Assembly (NCBI GenBank): GCA_003001975.1
Contig: PVUG01000005.1
Coordinates: 186,001 to 250,000 of the forward strand
Source of the DNA: Martelella mediterranea
GTDB lineage: Bacteria > Pseudomonadota > Alphaproteobacteria > Rhizobiales > Rhizobiaceae
Direction: 5' to 3'
DNA: 64,000 bases
In this document: piece after piece, positions 1 to 7,077 of the stretch
How positions within the stretch are numbered: the first letter of the stretch is position 1
How the letters are laid out: each line of letters starts with the position of its first letter
The notes under the pieces: model-generated
Databases searched by the model: none
The model's input: the letters and a program-made list of their open reading frames with translations, nothing else
Told to the model about the DNA's origin: nothing
Position numbers and translations under genes: made by a program

Positions 1-90
1 GAAGTACACGCCCATTTCAGCCGCCTTCATGCCCCGCGTAGCAGAAAGCCAGTCGGACATGTAAAAGCGGACATATGGCATCTCGCTCAT
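1..90 (-). CDS. Phage DUF1376 (YdaU-like) protein, N-terminal 30 residues only
   Basis: The leftward frame begins MSEMPYVRFYMSDW and continues with a Thr-Arg-Gly-Met-Lys-Ala-Ala-Glu-Met-Gly-Val-Tyr-Phe stretch. That is the recognisable start of DUF1376/YdaU proteins found in the replication module of temperate phages; their biochemical role is not settled. The rest of the gene lies beyond the left edge of the window. It is the most distal gene seen in a leftward early-type operon (zinc-ribbon protein, two hypotheticals, Cro-like regulator), which fits a lambdoid prophage layout. Assignment rests on the N-terminal signature alone. Confidence 0.7.
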   Translation of the reverse strand, partial: MSEMPYVRFYMSDWLSATRGMKAAEMGVYF

Positions 91-115
91 GACAATGTCT
101 CCCTCATACGTGTGG

Positions 116-406
116 TCATCCCGTCGCCCTCCGGTGCGCCCGCCAGGGTGGCAGTTCCTGCAGCAGCTCATAGATGCCCTCGGCAATCGCCGCACATTTC
201 CGCTTTTGCGGCCACGACAATTCGCCCGCGCCATTGGCGTCGGACATGCGCCGTTGCGCGATGGCATAGGCACGGGCATCATCGGCAGAAATCCGCTCGT
301 TGCCGCAGCAAACCGGGCAACGGCGACGGCCACCGGCCAGATAGCCCTGCCCCGCACAATGCGGGCACAGGATTCTGGTAATCCTCACCACCCTCACAGC
401 TTGCAC
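116..406 (-). CDS. Small zinc-ribbon phage protein, hypothetical
   Basis: A 96-residue protein with two CxxC pairs near the N terminus (CPHC then CPVCC, about 18 residues apart), the pattern of a DnaJ-type or ribbon zinc finger, followed by an alpha-helical tail. Its start lies inside the end of the upstream gene (13-nt overlap at 394-406), which suggests translational coupling. It sits just upstream of the DUF1376 gene. Function is unknown; proteins like this are common in alphaproteobacterial prophage early regions. The zinc site is inferred from cysteine spacing only. Confidence 0.65.
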   Translation of the reverse strand: MQAVRVVRITRILCPHCAGQGYLAGGRRRCPVCCGNERISADDARAYAIAQRRMSDANGAGELSWPQKRKCAAIAEGIYELLQELPPWRAHRRATG

Positions 407-963
407 TCCCGAACGATCCGGTTCTGCTGAACGCCGATTTCTTCGGCACGGCGCTGCAGATCGAGTGCGGTGTTGCGCAGCTGCTTGCTCATCTCCGCAT
501 GGGCAGCCAGATCAGATCGGAGATTTTCATAGGCCGCCGACCATTCCGAAAACAGGCGCCGGTTCGCTGCCAGCTCTGGATTTTCGTTGGCAGGCCCGAA
601 CATGAAATCCCGCATTTCCGCGATCCATGCACGCGGCACGCCCAGATCCTGCGCCACGAGATCATCCGTCCATGGCGCGATATAACCCTCGTCATCGTAG
701 ACATCGGCAATCTTGTCCGCGACGATGCGCCGGTCCTCACGCTGCATCTGCGGTGGCGGTTCCGCCTTCTTGGCCGCCGTCGTTGCCGTTTTCGTCTTTC
801 GTGTCGCCATGGCTTCGGAACCTTTCATCGTTGTCAGGTCGACGCAGACAAACGGCCTGTCGTCGTAGTCATTGCCGCCGCAGCGGCTGCAAAAGGAAAA
901 GCCGCATACCGAAGTGATCCGGCAGCGGCTGGTGTCTCGCGGGTGTTGCGTTTCGATGGTCAT
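394..963 (-). CDS. Hypothetical phage early protein with Cys-rich N terminus
   Basis: The frame is open well upstream. ATG at 963 follows the stop of the preceding gene by one base (TGA-G-ATG) and gives 189 residues. ATG at 810 (MATRKTKTATTAAKK) would give 138 residues. The 963 start adds a segment with CGFSFCSRCGG, a possible zinc knuckle. The main part (after residue 51) has a Lys/Ala-rich leader and a helical, charged C terminus likely to form a coiled coil. No family is recognised. Tight packing on both sides supports a real gene; the start is uncertain. Confidence 0.55.
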   Translation of the reverse strand: MTIETQHPRDTSRCRITSVCGFSFCSRCGGNDYDDRPFVCVDLTTMKGSEAMATRKTKTATTAAKKAEPPPQMQREDRRIVADKIADVYDDEGYIAPWTDDLVAQDLGVPRAWIAEMRDFMFGPANENPELAANRRLFSEWSAAYENLRSDLAAHAEMSKQLRNTALDLQRRAEEIGVQQNRIVRECKL

Positions 964-964
964 C

Positions 965-1447
965 TCAGACTTCGCCTTCGCATCCATGCGTCTTGCTCTC
1001 CACGGCGTGGGCAACCCGCATGAAGTTCGCGTATTTTTCGAGGATTTCGGCCGCTTCGCGCGGATCGACCTTGCCATCGGCAACGGCCTGAATCATGGAC
1101 TGCGACAGCGCATGAAAGGCGTCCTGAAAAGCGCCGATATCGGCAATGCCAAGCCCGCCGCCGGCGCTGTCAGCCCCGTCATCGCGCACAAGCCGATACC
1201 CTTGCAGCCGCGCCATCTCGCCAACAATCACCGGCGCACCGGCTTCCATGTCGGCTTCCACCGCCACGTCGATTGCCATCACGTGCTGGGCTTTCCGGCT
1301 GGGGTCATGCGTCCAGCACTTGGAAAGCTGCCCCTGCGTCACCCGCGTGACATACTGAAACCGTTCCGGACCGCCGCCCTGCACAACAGAACGGCGGGAA
1401 GCCTCACGCAGGCCGTCGACAGCCTTCTGCGCCAGCAAACGCTGCAT
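965..1447 (-). CDS. Phage early regulatory-type protein, hypothetical
   Basis: About 160 residues. Residues 30-75 contain the pattern TRVTQGQLSKCW, then a Met-Ala-Ile-Asp-Val-Ala-Val-Glu-Ala-Asp stretch and a Gly-Tyr motif. I associate this layout with small regulatory proteins near replication genes in rhizobial prophages (loosely CII/CP76-like); that family link is tentative. ATG at 1447 overlaps the stop of the upstream 57-residue gene (TGATG); a GTG at 1450 is an alternative. It is followed one base later by the next gene, so all belong to one leftward operon behind the Cro-like gene. Confidence 0.55.
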   Translation of the reverse strand: MQRLLAQKAVDGLREASRRSVVQGGGPERFQYVTRVTQGQLSKCWTHDPSRKAQHVMAIDVAVEADMEAGAPVIVGEMARLQGYRLVRDDGADSAGGGLGIADIGAFQDAFHALSQSMIQAVADGKVDPREAAEILEKYANFMRVAHAVESKTHGCEGEV

Positions 1448-1620
1448 CACAGCACCTCATTGTGGGAATGATTTCGGGGTAAGCATTCACTGCTGATGTG
1501 CACGAAAATTGGGAAAAGAGGCACAGCGAAACTGCAGGGGAGCAGAGAAGAAACCAGTCCGTGCATCACAAAAACGGTAACTGCCGCACAAACCAAGACA
1601 AAAAGAAAGAGCGCCTTCAT
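1447..1620 (-). CDS. 57-residue putative membrane peptide in the phage early operon
   Basis: A short frame that begins MKALFLFVLVCAAVTVFVMH, one hydrophobic transmembrane-like segment, and ends HNEVL. Its ATG overlaps the stop of the Cro-like gene (ATGA, 1617-1620), and its TGA overlaps the ATG of the next gene (TGATG, 1445-1449). Perfect coupling at both ends is the main argument that it is translated. There is no recognisable family. It could be a small host-membrane-acting phage product, but that is only a guess from the hydrophobic N terminus. Confidence 0.55.
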   Translation of the reverse strand: MKALFLFVLVCAAVTVFVMHGLVSSLLPCSFAVPLFPIFVHISSECLPRNHSHNEVL

Positions 1621-1835
1621 GGTGTAGCCTCGGTAGCCACCCCCGGTCTTATCAACTCCGATAGTCCACGCTCATTCGCCAGCGCCTTCAAAAGACGCAA
1701 TGTCGGACCGCGCGCAGTTCCTCTCGCCTCCATACGCGAAACGCTGCATGCCGCGATCCCAAGCCAATCGGCCAATTGCGCTTGGGTCCAGCCAAGCTGC
1801 TGGCGAAGCGATTTGATGTCTATATTGCTATCCAT
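1617..1835 (-). CDS. Cro-like helix-turn-helix regulator
   Basis: A 72-residue HTH_3-type (Cro/C1) protein: LRQQLGWTQAQLADWLGI forms the first helix and turn, and the recognition helix lies around ACSVSRMEA. It is transcribed divergently from the CI-like repressor gene. Its promoter can be seen in the shared gap: a TTGACA box (minus strand, 1867-1872) and an AT-rich -10 near 1843-1849. Operator sites of the form TGC-N5-GCA flank the -35. ATG at 1835 is chosen because earlier starts would extend into the operator region. It most likely acts as the lytic-side repressor of a prophage switch. Confidence 0.75.
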   Translation of the reverse strand: MDSNIDIKSLRQQLGWTQAQLADWLGIAACSVSRMEARGTARGPTLRLLKALANERGLSELIRPGVATEATP

Positions 1836-1847
1836 AGAAGCAATTAA

Positions 1848-1905
1848 TGCGTTACGCACTAAAATATGTCAACGCGAAACGCATCATAAAAGCATGCAAA
1901 ATGCA
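1848..1905. promoter_or_regulatory. Divergent cro/cI operator region with three TGC-N5-GCA sites
   Basis: Three 11-bp palindromes: TGCGTTACGCA (1848-1858), CGCGAAACGCA (1873-1883, one half-site mismatch) and TGCAAAATGCA (1895-1905). Their centres are 25 and 22 bp apart, similar to the spacing of lambda OR1-OR3. A TTGACA -35 for the leftward gene (1867-1872, minus strand) sits between the first two, so binding would block the Cro-like promoter. The third site overlaps the repressor start and could mediate autoregulation. Sites are read directly from sequence; occupancy is inferred. Confidence 0.65.
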
Positions 1906-2524
1906 TCACATGACATTTGATGATCGCCCATCCCCTGCTATCCGCCTGCAACAGGCCCGCGAGCGTCGCGGCTTTAAGTCAGCAAAAGCCGCAGCAGAGT
2001 ACTTTGGCTGGTCTGTTGCAACATATATCCAGCACGAAAACGGTCAGCGCGGCCTCGTCAGGGCCGCGGCCCGATACGCCAAAGCATTCAGAATAAGCGA
2101 AGGTTGGCTGCTTACAGGAGATGGCGACGCTCCCGGACCTGCTATCCCTCTTGTTTCCTTGGTGAGCGCAGGAAAACTGGAGCAACCAAACGGCTACATT
2201 CCCTCCGACGAATTTGTCACGGTGCCGGCCGGCGGCTTACCGGCCGGCGACTGGATTGCTCTGCGTGTTGAGGGCGATTCCATGGATGATTACTCACCAC
2301 CAGGCTCCATCATCTTTGTTAATCGGCGCGAACGCGATCCGGTCGACGGCGGCTTCTATGTGGTATGCACGGATGATGGCGAGGCGACCTATAAGCGTTA
2401 TCGTGCAAACCCTGAGCGGCTAGAACCGCAATCCAGCAACAAGGCGCACGAGACGATCTTTCCACAAGGCTCCCTGACTATCATCGGCAGGGTGCGCAGA
2501 ACCATGCTCGATTTCCCTGCTTAA
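1901..2524 (+). CDS. CI/PrtR-type phage repressor with LexA-like (S24) peptidase domain
   Basis: A 207-residue protein. Residues 12-70 form an HTH domain (AAEYFGWSVATYIQHENG). The C-terminal S24 domain has an Ala90-Gly91 cleavage site (VSAGKL), the Ser127 nucleophile in EGDSMDD, and the Lys165 general base in EATYKRY, so RecA-stimulated self-cleavage is expected. ATG at 1910 is an alternative start. Genes of this type keep prophages or pyocin-like elements silent until DNA damage. The matching operators beside it and at the PrtN-like operon promoter (2919-2971) suggest one SOS-responsive switch. Confidence 0.85.
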   Translation: MHHMTFDDRPSPAIRLQQARERRGFKSAKAAAEYFGWSVATYIQHENGQRGLVRAAARYAKAFRISEGWLLTGDGDAPGPAIPLVSLVSAGKLEQPNGYIPSDEFVTVPAGGLPAGDWIALRVEGDSMDDYSPPGSIIFVNRRERDPVDGGFYVVCTDDGEATYKRYRANPERLEPQSSNKAHETIFPQGSLTIIGRVRRTMLDFPA

Positions 2525-2626
2525 GTCGGCGTATCACTCCCTTCTTAATTGCTAATCCAGTACACCCGGAGATTGCGCATTGGGTAGCGAAACACTAGCT
2601 TGCGCACGCAACTCAAGGGGATTCGC

Positions 2627-2860
2627 ATGTCTGCATTATTATTTGTTTTTGGTGCCATCTGGGTATGTGCGGGAATTTTGGTGGGCCTAACAGCTCCATC
2701 CGATATTCAGCTAACCATGGCAGCCGTACTCTTCACCGGTGCTTTGCTCTCATTCGGCCTTGCGGCCCTGCTCAGTCGTGCCAAAGCAAGTGCTGAAAGC
2801 CTTTCGCGCATAGAGCACTACCTTACCGGCAAGGAAGAAGAAGCACCTCAATCCGAGTGA
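2627..2860 (+). CDS. Small two-helix membrane protein, hypothetical
   Basis: 77 residues beginning MSALLFVFGAIWVC, with two predicted transmembrane segments (about residues 2-23 and 29-50) and a short charged C-terminal tail ending EEEAPQSE. AAGGGG lies eight bases before ATG 2627, which decides against the earlier in-frame start at 2600. It stands alone between the repressor gene and an intrinsic terminator. No family is recognised. Small membrane proteins in this position in prophages can be superinfection-exclusion factors, but nothing in the sequence proves this. Confidence 0.6.
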   Translation: MSALLFVFGAIWVCAGILVGLTAPSDIQLTMAAVLFTGALLSFGLAALLSRAKASAESLSRIEHYLTGKEEEAPQSE

Positions 2861-2881
2861 TCACCTAAGCTAATATCCGCT

Positions 2882-2911
2882 AAAGGCCTGCCATCGAGCA
2901 GGCCTTTTTTT
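2882..2911 (+). terminator. Intrinsic terminator after the small membrane protein gene
   Basis: The stem AAAGGCCTGC (2882-2891) pairs with GCAGGCCTTT (2898-2907) around a six-base loop and runs into a T tract ending at 2911. It separates the repressor-side transcript from the next promoter. Confidence 0.85.
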
Positions 2912-2918
2912 ATCGTAA

Positions 2919-2971
2919 AATAGTGCGTATTGCACTATTTTCTTGACATGAATAATGCAATACGCACTATT
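2919..2971 (+). promoter_or_regulatory. Operator-bracketed promoter of the PrtN-like operon
   Basis: A perfect 16-bp inverted repeat (arms 2919-2934 and 2956-2971) contains two copies of the repressor-type site: TGCGTATTGCA (2924-2934) and TGCAATACGCA (2956-2966). Between them lies a TTGACA -35 box (2943-2948). A poor -10 (ACTATT, 2966-2971) follows after 17 bp. Order and spacing (site, TTGACA, about 7 bp, site) closely match the Cro-like promoter at 1843-1883, so the same repressor probably binds here. Confidence 0.65.
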
Positions 2972-3030
2972 TGCGACCATGGCTAACGCCAGTTTTCTAC
3001 GTTGAAACAACCTAACTTTGGAGAACTGTT

Positions 3031-3177
3031 TTGATCACCATGGATCACCTTGTCGGCTTTTTCATCGGCGCATGTTCCGCCATCACGGCATATTCGATGA
3101 TTGGCGGCCTCGCCATGCACCGTTCTCTCAAGCGGACACAAGCTTTATCTTCCGGTCACCATCTAAGGAACAGGTGA
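3031..3177 (+). CDS. 48-residue putative membrane peptide, first gene of the PrtN-like operon
   Basis: The frame starts at TTG 3031, which lies seven bases after GGAG (3020-3023); ATG at 3040 is 16 bases from it and so less likely. The product has one hydrophobic stretch (HLVGFFIGACSAITAYSMIG) and a basic C terminus. Its TGA overlaps the ATG of the next gene (TGATG, 3175-3179). Position directly behind the repressor-controlled promoter and translational coupling support a real gene. No family is recognised. Confidence 0.5.
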   Translation: MITMDHLVGFFIGACSAITAYSMIGGLAMHRSLKRTQALSSGHHLRNR

Positions 3178-3725
3178 TGTCCACTCCCCTCTCCGCCAAG
3201 GATCACCTCGCTCGCATTCGCGAACTGGTTGCGAGCGCAGCGCCAGTTATTCAGATATCTTCTGACGTCGAGGGGCTCCATCTTGAAATACACGGCATGG
3301 AGCCATCAGAACCTGAGATTATCGGGACGATCCCGCTAGCGTGCCCCGCATCAAATCGCGAATTGCTGCTCAAGCATGTCGAGATACCGGCCGATCTGAT
3401 CCGCATGATTGACGCAGCGGCCAAGCTCGATAGAAGACGCCGGACCGAAATCGAACGCCTACAGATGGAGCTGGAGGCAAGAGGCGGCCGCCCGGCAAAG
3501 AACTATGCCGCCGAATGCGCCATAAAATGTAGCGAACCCGCCTTCAAGGCGTTCATGGAAGCCCGGCACGCCCTCGCACGGCCACTGACAGATGATCGCG
3601 TCGCCGCGCGCGTGCGCTCGGTCCTCGCCATTTCAAGTCGAACCGAGCTGAACACAAACAACAAAGCCGCCGCGCGCTGGCGCGGCATGGTGAAAAATTT
3701 CGAAAACTGGAGGAAACAGCAATGA
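3177..3725 (+). CDS. Hypothetical prophage protein of the PrtN-like operon
   Basis: 182 residues starting MSTPLSAKDHLARIR. The C-terminal half is basic and helical, with a conserved-looking core (KNYAAECAIKC, then an Arg-Pro-Leu-Thr-Asp-Asp segment). I know similar unnamed proteins from rhizobial prophages but no function. It overlaps the gene before (TGATG) and the gene after (ATGA at 3722-3725), so it belongs to the repressor-controlled three-gene operon. It may assist the PrtN-like activator or a phage replication step; this is inference from position only. Confidence 0.6.
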   Translation: MSTPLSAKDHLARIRELVASAAPVIQISSDVEGLHLEIHGMEPSEPEIIGTIPLACPASNRELLLKHVEIPADLIRMIDAAAKLDRRRRTEIERLQMELEARGGRPAKNYAAECAIKCSEPAFKAFMEARHALARPLTDDRVAARVRSVLAISSRTELNTNNKAAARWRGMVKNFENWRKQQ

Positions 3726-4012
3726 TTCCCGACAACACCTCCCCTCGCCCGAAAACCATTTTCTTTCTGATGATCCAGTACGAGGGCCGCGCGACAATCA
3801 CAGTCGAGCAAGTTTGCGAGGACTATTTTGCCCACCTCACCCCGGCGAAATTCCTTCGTAAGGTCTCACTCGGCGACATAGAAATACCCGTCACGCAGGC
3901 CGAGCCTTCTCAAAAATCTCAGAAGTATGTTCATATCAACGATCTGGCAGACTACATTGATCGCCAGCACGATATGGCGCTGAGGAACCATCATATGCTA
4001 CATCGAAAGTAA
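3722..4012 (+). CDS. PrtN-like pyocin/prophage activator
   Basis: 96 residues matching the layout of the pyocin activator PrtN family: KTIFFLMIQYEGRATITVEQ, then CEDYFAHLTPAKFLRKVSLG, then VHINDLADYIDRQ at the C terminus. In Pseudomonas, PrtN switches on pyocin or phage-tail genes and is itself repressed by PrtR, an S24-type repressor cleaved after DNA damage. Here a PrtR/CI-like repressor lies 1.2 kb upstream, and its operator type recurs at this operon's promoter. The target genes of this activator are not visible in the window. Confidence 0.8.
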   Translation: MIPDNTSPRPKTIFFLMIQYEGRATITVEQVCEDYFAHLTPAKFLRKVSLGDIEIPVTQAEPSQKSQKYVHINDLADYIDRQHDMALRNHHMLHRK

Positions 4013-4120
4013 GCCTGCGCATAAAAAGCGCCCATCCGACGACGAGCCTGGCCATCCTGCCATCTCTCTCCCTTCACATCATGCACTATCGCGAATGCAA
4101 ATCACTTCGGGAGTGTCACT

Positions 4121-5497
4121 GTGCCTGACCAATTTCTTCACGACAGAGACAACATCGGCTTGGAAGCGGAATGGGATACGCTTCAAGATTCGCTATCGGG
4201 ACCGCTGCGCCGCCGGTTAGCAGAAATCGTGCGCGCAGAGGCACCGCATCTGGCAAGGCAATTCTATTCGATTCTACAGAATGATGAGGATCTTTCGGCA
4301 ATGCTGCCCGACGAGCTCGTCAGAAACCGGTTGGTCCATACGTTGAAACAGTGGCTACTTGATTTGTTTCCTGAAGACCAAGCGCCTGACTTTCTCGAAA
4401 TGGTCGAAAAACAGCTCCGTGTCGGATCGGTTCACGCCCGCATCAATCTGCCTGTTCAGCACGTGAACAGGGCATGGCGCATGCTGGCCGAAGACCTGCA
4501 GCTTCGCATTCTAAAGGCCGCGCCGCCGCCCGAAGATCTGAAACTCATGCTGAGGGTCTCCGCCTCCACGCTCAATATTGCATTTGAAACAATGACGGCC
4601 GGATATGCGCGCGAGACGACACGCTCTGCGCGCAGCGAAGAGGCATATCGCTTGTTTTCGCTCGGACAGAACCTCACGCAGGAACGGGAAGCGCAGCGGG
4701 CCGCAATCGCCGAATGGACACAGACAATACTATTTTCGGTGGCTGCCGATTATGGAGAAGATCAGCGCACTCCGCTGTGGGAGTCGGAATTCGGCCTCTG
4801 GCTAATACATCGAGGGGGCATCATCTTCGAAGGCATGGCGGAGCTCGACCACGTCAAAGCGGCCATTTCAGAGATTGACAGCCGAATCCTTCCTGCGCTT
4901 CATCGCGGCCGGGATATTCACGGCGGGCTAGCCCTACTTCAGGCGAAGGTAAATGAGATCAAATCGCTGCTGGGTGAATGCTTCAATGCCGCCACTCGCA
5001 TCGAAGGTGGCCACGATCCGCAGACACGCATGCTGAACCGGCGCTTCATGGATACCGTGCTGACACGTGAAATCGGTTACTCCAGAAAGATGCGCAAAAA
5101 GCTGACGGTCATGATGATCGACCTCGATCACTTCAAACAGATCAATGACCGTTTCGGCCATGCCGGCGGCGACATAGCGCTACAGAAATGCGCCAAACTC
5201 GTGCTCGACATGATTCGCATCGGCGACTTTGCCTTCCGCTATGGCGGTGAAGAGTTCCTGATCGCGCTCGTCGAAACAGGCGAGGAAGAGGCCATGACCT
5301 TAGCTGAACGCCTCCGCACGAAAATTGCAAACACCAGCATCGAAGTATCCGAGGGTAAAAATATCAACATCACAGCATCAATCGGTATAGCCGAATTCAA
5401 AGGCCATCCTGACTATATGCAGCTCGTAAAATCCGCTGACGAGGCCCTGTATGGGGCCAAACAAAATGGCAGAAACTGCATCATCGCGTCAGCTTAA
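4121..5497 (+). CDS. Globin-coupled diguanylate cyclase (DosC/GcsDGC-like)
   Basis: 458 residues. Residues 15-165 form a protoglobin-type sensor with the probable haem-proximal His105 in VGSVHARINLPV, as in E. coli DosC (YddV). A middle helical domain follows (about 170-295). The C-terminal GGDEF domain has an intact GGEEF active loop (375-379) and an RxxD inhibitory site (366-369) five residues before it. It should make cyclic-di-GMP in response to bound oxygen or NO. GTG at 4121 is preceded by GGGAG at a good distance. It lies in the island rather than with the nitrate genes, and may be cargo. Confidence 0.88.
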   Translation: MPDQFLHDRDNIGLEAEWDTLQDSLSGPLRRRLAEIVRAEAPHLARQFYSILQNDEDLSAMLPDELVRNRLVHTLKQWLLDLFPEDQAPDFLEMVEKQLRVGSVHARINLPVQHVNRAWRMLAEDLQLRILKAAPPPEDLKLMLRVSASTLNIAFETMTAGYARETTRSARSEEAYRLFSLGQNLTQEREAQRAAIAEWTQTILFSVAADYGEDQRTPLWESEFGLWLIHRGGIIFEGMAELDHVKAAISEIDSRILPALHRGRDIHGGLALLQAKVNEIKSLLGECFNAATRIEGGHDPQTRMLNRRFMDTVLTREIGYSRKMRKKLTVMMIDLDHFKQINDRFGHAGGDIALQKCAKLVLDMIRIGDFAFRYGGEEFLIALVETGEEEAMTLAERLRTKIANTSIEVSEGKNINITASIGIAEFKGHPDYMQLVKSADEALYGAKQNGRNCIIASA

Positions 5498-5544
5498 GTG
5501 CGGGCAAGTGCCCCGTTCACCCCAAGAAAACCGCTCGGCGCGGA

Positions 5545-5694
5545 CTAAATCGGAAACAAACCAAGTCCCGCCGCACACAGCAGTAAAAAACCCGTGGCCG
5601 CAACCAGGCCACACAAGACCATCTGCTTCTTTGTCCAGGGTCGGCTTGCGTAATCATTGTCCGGGCCTGGGCTTTTATCCCATCCGCTAACCAT
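5545..5694 (-). CDS. 49-residue single-pass membrane protein, hypothetical
   Basis: The product has a polar N terminus (MVSGWDKSPGPDND) and one strong C-terminal transmembrane segment (MVLCGLVAATGFLLLCAAG). GAGAGGAG lies just upstream of ATG 5694, an excellent ribosome-binding site that favours this start over the longer open frame. It is convergent with the diguanylate cyclase gene, whose stop is about 50 bp away. Small proteins of this kind are common and unnamed in Rhizobiales; no function can be assigned. Confidence 0.6.
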   Translation of the reverse strand: MVSGWDKSPGPDNDYASRPWTKKQMVLCGLVAATGFLLLCAAGLGLFPI

Positions 5695-5809
5695 CGTCGG
5701 GCTCCTCTCTACAGAAAGCGGAATTCTAGCCGAGGTTGCAGTAAAAGACGAATCGGAAGACAAGCATTGGTAACGCCTCGTTGTACGAGGGCCCAATGGG
5801 AGGACAACT

Positions 5810-6631
5810 ATGTTTATCGAGGGCGAACTGTATTCACGGACAACAGACATCCATGCGCACTTTGGAGGGCAAAAACAGGGCGGAATATCAACTCCGTCGA
5901 AGCACCCCTTCATATTTATATTCACCGGTAAGGCTGGACAGCAGCACGGCTATGCCGACGGCTGGAAGGAAGAAGGTGTCTTCCTCTATACCGGCGAAGG
6001 CCAGATTGGCGATATGGCATTTATCCGCGGCAACGCCGCCATTCGAGATCACGACAGCAACGGAAAAGAGCTTCTGCTTTTTGAAGCGCTTGGAAAATCA
6101 AAACCCGTCCGTTTCTTGGGCCGCTTCGCTTGCCAATCTTGGGACATCTTTCGCGGCCCAGACACAGAGGGCAAGATTCGCGACTGTATACAGTTCCACC
6201 TCGTAAAGCTGGGCACCGACAGTGGCCCTTTGCCCAACGAAACGAAATATGAGATTGAGCCGCCCGCCGATACCCCCCTCGCCATCTTGCGAATGCGCGC
6301 GCTCGAAGCATCCAAGCCTGCGCAATCGAAACGCTGGTCGAATGCTAGACAAGCATACAGGCAGAGGAGCAAGGCAGTTCGCGACTATGTCTTGGCCAGA
6401 GCTGATGGCAAATGCGAACTAACCGGTGAACCGGCGCCATTCAAAACAGCGTCAGGCGCACCCTATCTCGAAGTACATCATATTCGCCGCCTCTCCGATG
6501 ACGGACCAGATGACCCACGCTACGTAGCAGCAGTGGACCCAACTATTCATAGAAGGATTCACTTTGGCGAGGACGGCAAACAGCTGAATGATTGTCTTGC
6601 TTTCCGATTAGGAGAAATCGAAGCTCGATGA
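5810..6631 (+). CDS. ScoMcrA-like SRA-HNH restriction endonuclease
   Basis: 273 residues. The N-terminal half carries the SRA-type core (GGQKQGGISTPSKHPFIFIF, then YTGEGQIGDM and AAIRDH), as in ScoMcrA-type enzymes that read modified DNA. The C-terminal HNH domain keeps LEVHHIRRLSDDGPDDP and HRRIHFG, so the catalytic histidines remain. Three of the four usual structural zinc cysteines are replaced: CELTGEPAPF has one Cys, and VDPTIHRR replaces the normal CPxCHRR. A type IV restriction role against modified phage DNA is likely. The gene stands alone beside other defence-type genes. Confidence 0.8.
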   Translation: MFIEGELYSRTTDIHAHFGGQKQGGISTPSKHPFIFIFTGKAGQQHGYADGWKEEGVFLYTGEGQIGDMAFIRGNAAIRDHDSNGKELLLFEALGKSKPVRFLGRFACQSWDIFRGPDTEGKIRDCIQFHLVKLGTDSGPLPNETKYEIEPPADTPLAILRMRALEASKPAQSKRWSNARQAYRQRSKAVRDYVLARADGKCELTGEPAPFKTASGAPYLEVHHIRRLSDDGPDDPRYVAAVDPTIHRRIHFGEDGKQLNDCLAFRLGEIEAR

Positions 6632-7077
6632 GGAAGCCGGCTTCCACTGCTCGAAACGCCAAGACTGGATGCCCACCTCAAGCCTGTCAGCAATGCCGGC
6701 CCGGTTCAGCCGGTCCGGAAAGCGCCTCCAAGTCGGAAGTTCCCGATATTGAGTTTGGCTCCGGGAACCAGTCATTCGCGGCGCGCTAGATAAATGGCCG
6801 ACAGGCAGGGAGAGCCGTCCCTCACTGGGCGTTTCCGTACCGCCTGCGAGCAAATGCCGAAGCGAATGGTCGCGAGGGATAAAAGTAAGTGTACTCTTAA
6901 TTTGACGTGATCTTCAGCCTTCAGCGACGGGACAGCGTGTCAGACCTTGAGAATATTGGCTGGGCAAGGCACTGAAACATGGACTATGGTCAACGTGAAG
7001 GCACCACCGAATTTCTCGGGCAGGAAGGCATTCTCATGAATAACAACTCAAAATGACATCAGCCTATTTGATAATCG
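6632..7077. other. 446-bp stretch without a recognised gene
   Basis: Short frames occur on both strands, but none has a convincing ribosome-binding site or family. A leftward frame at 6608-6853 (WRFEQWKPASS near its C terminus) looks protein-like but overlaps the HNH gene end and may be a remnant. The last 60 bp are AT-rich and probably hold the promoter of the next cassette. Confidence 0.4.
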
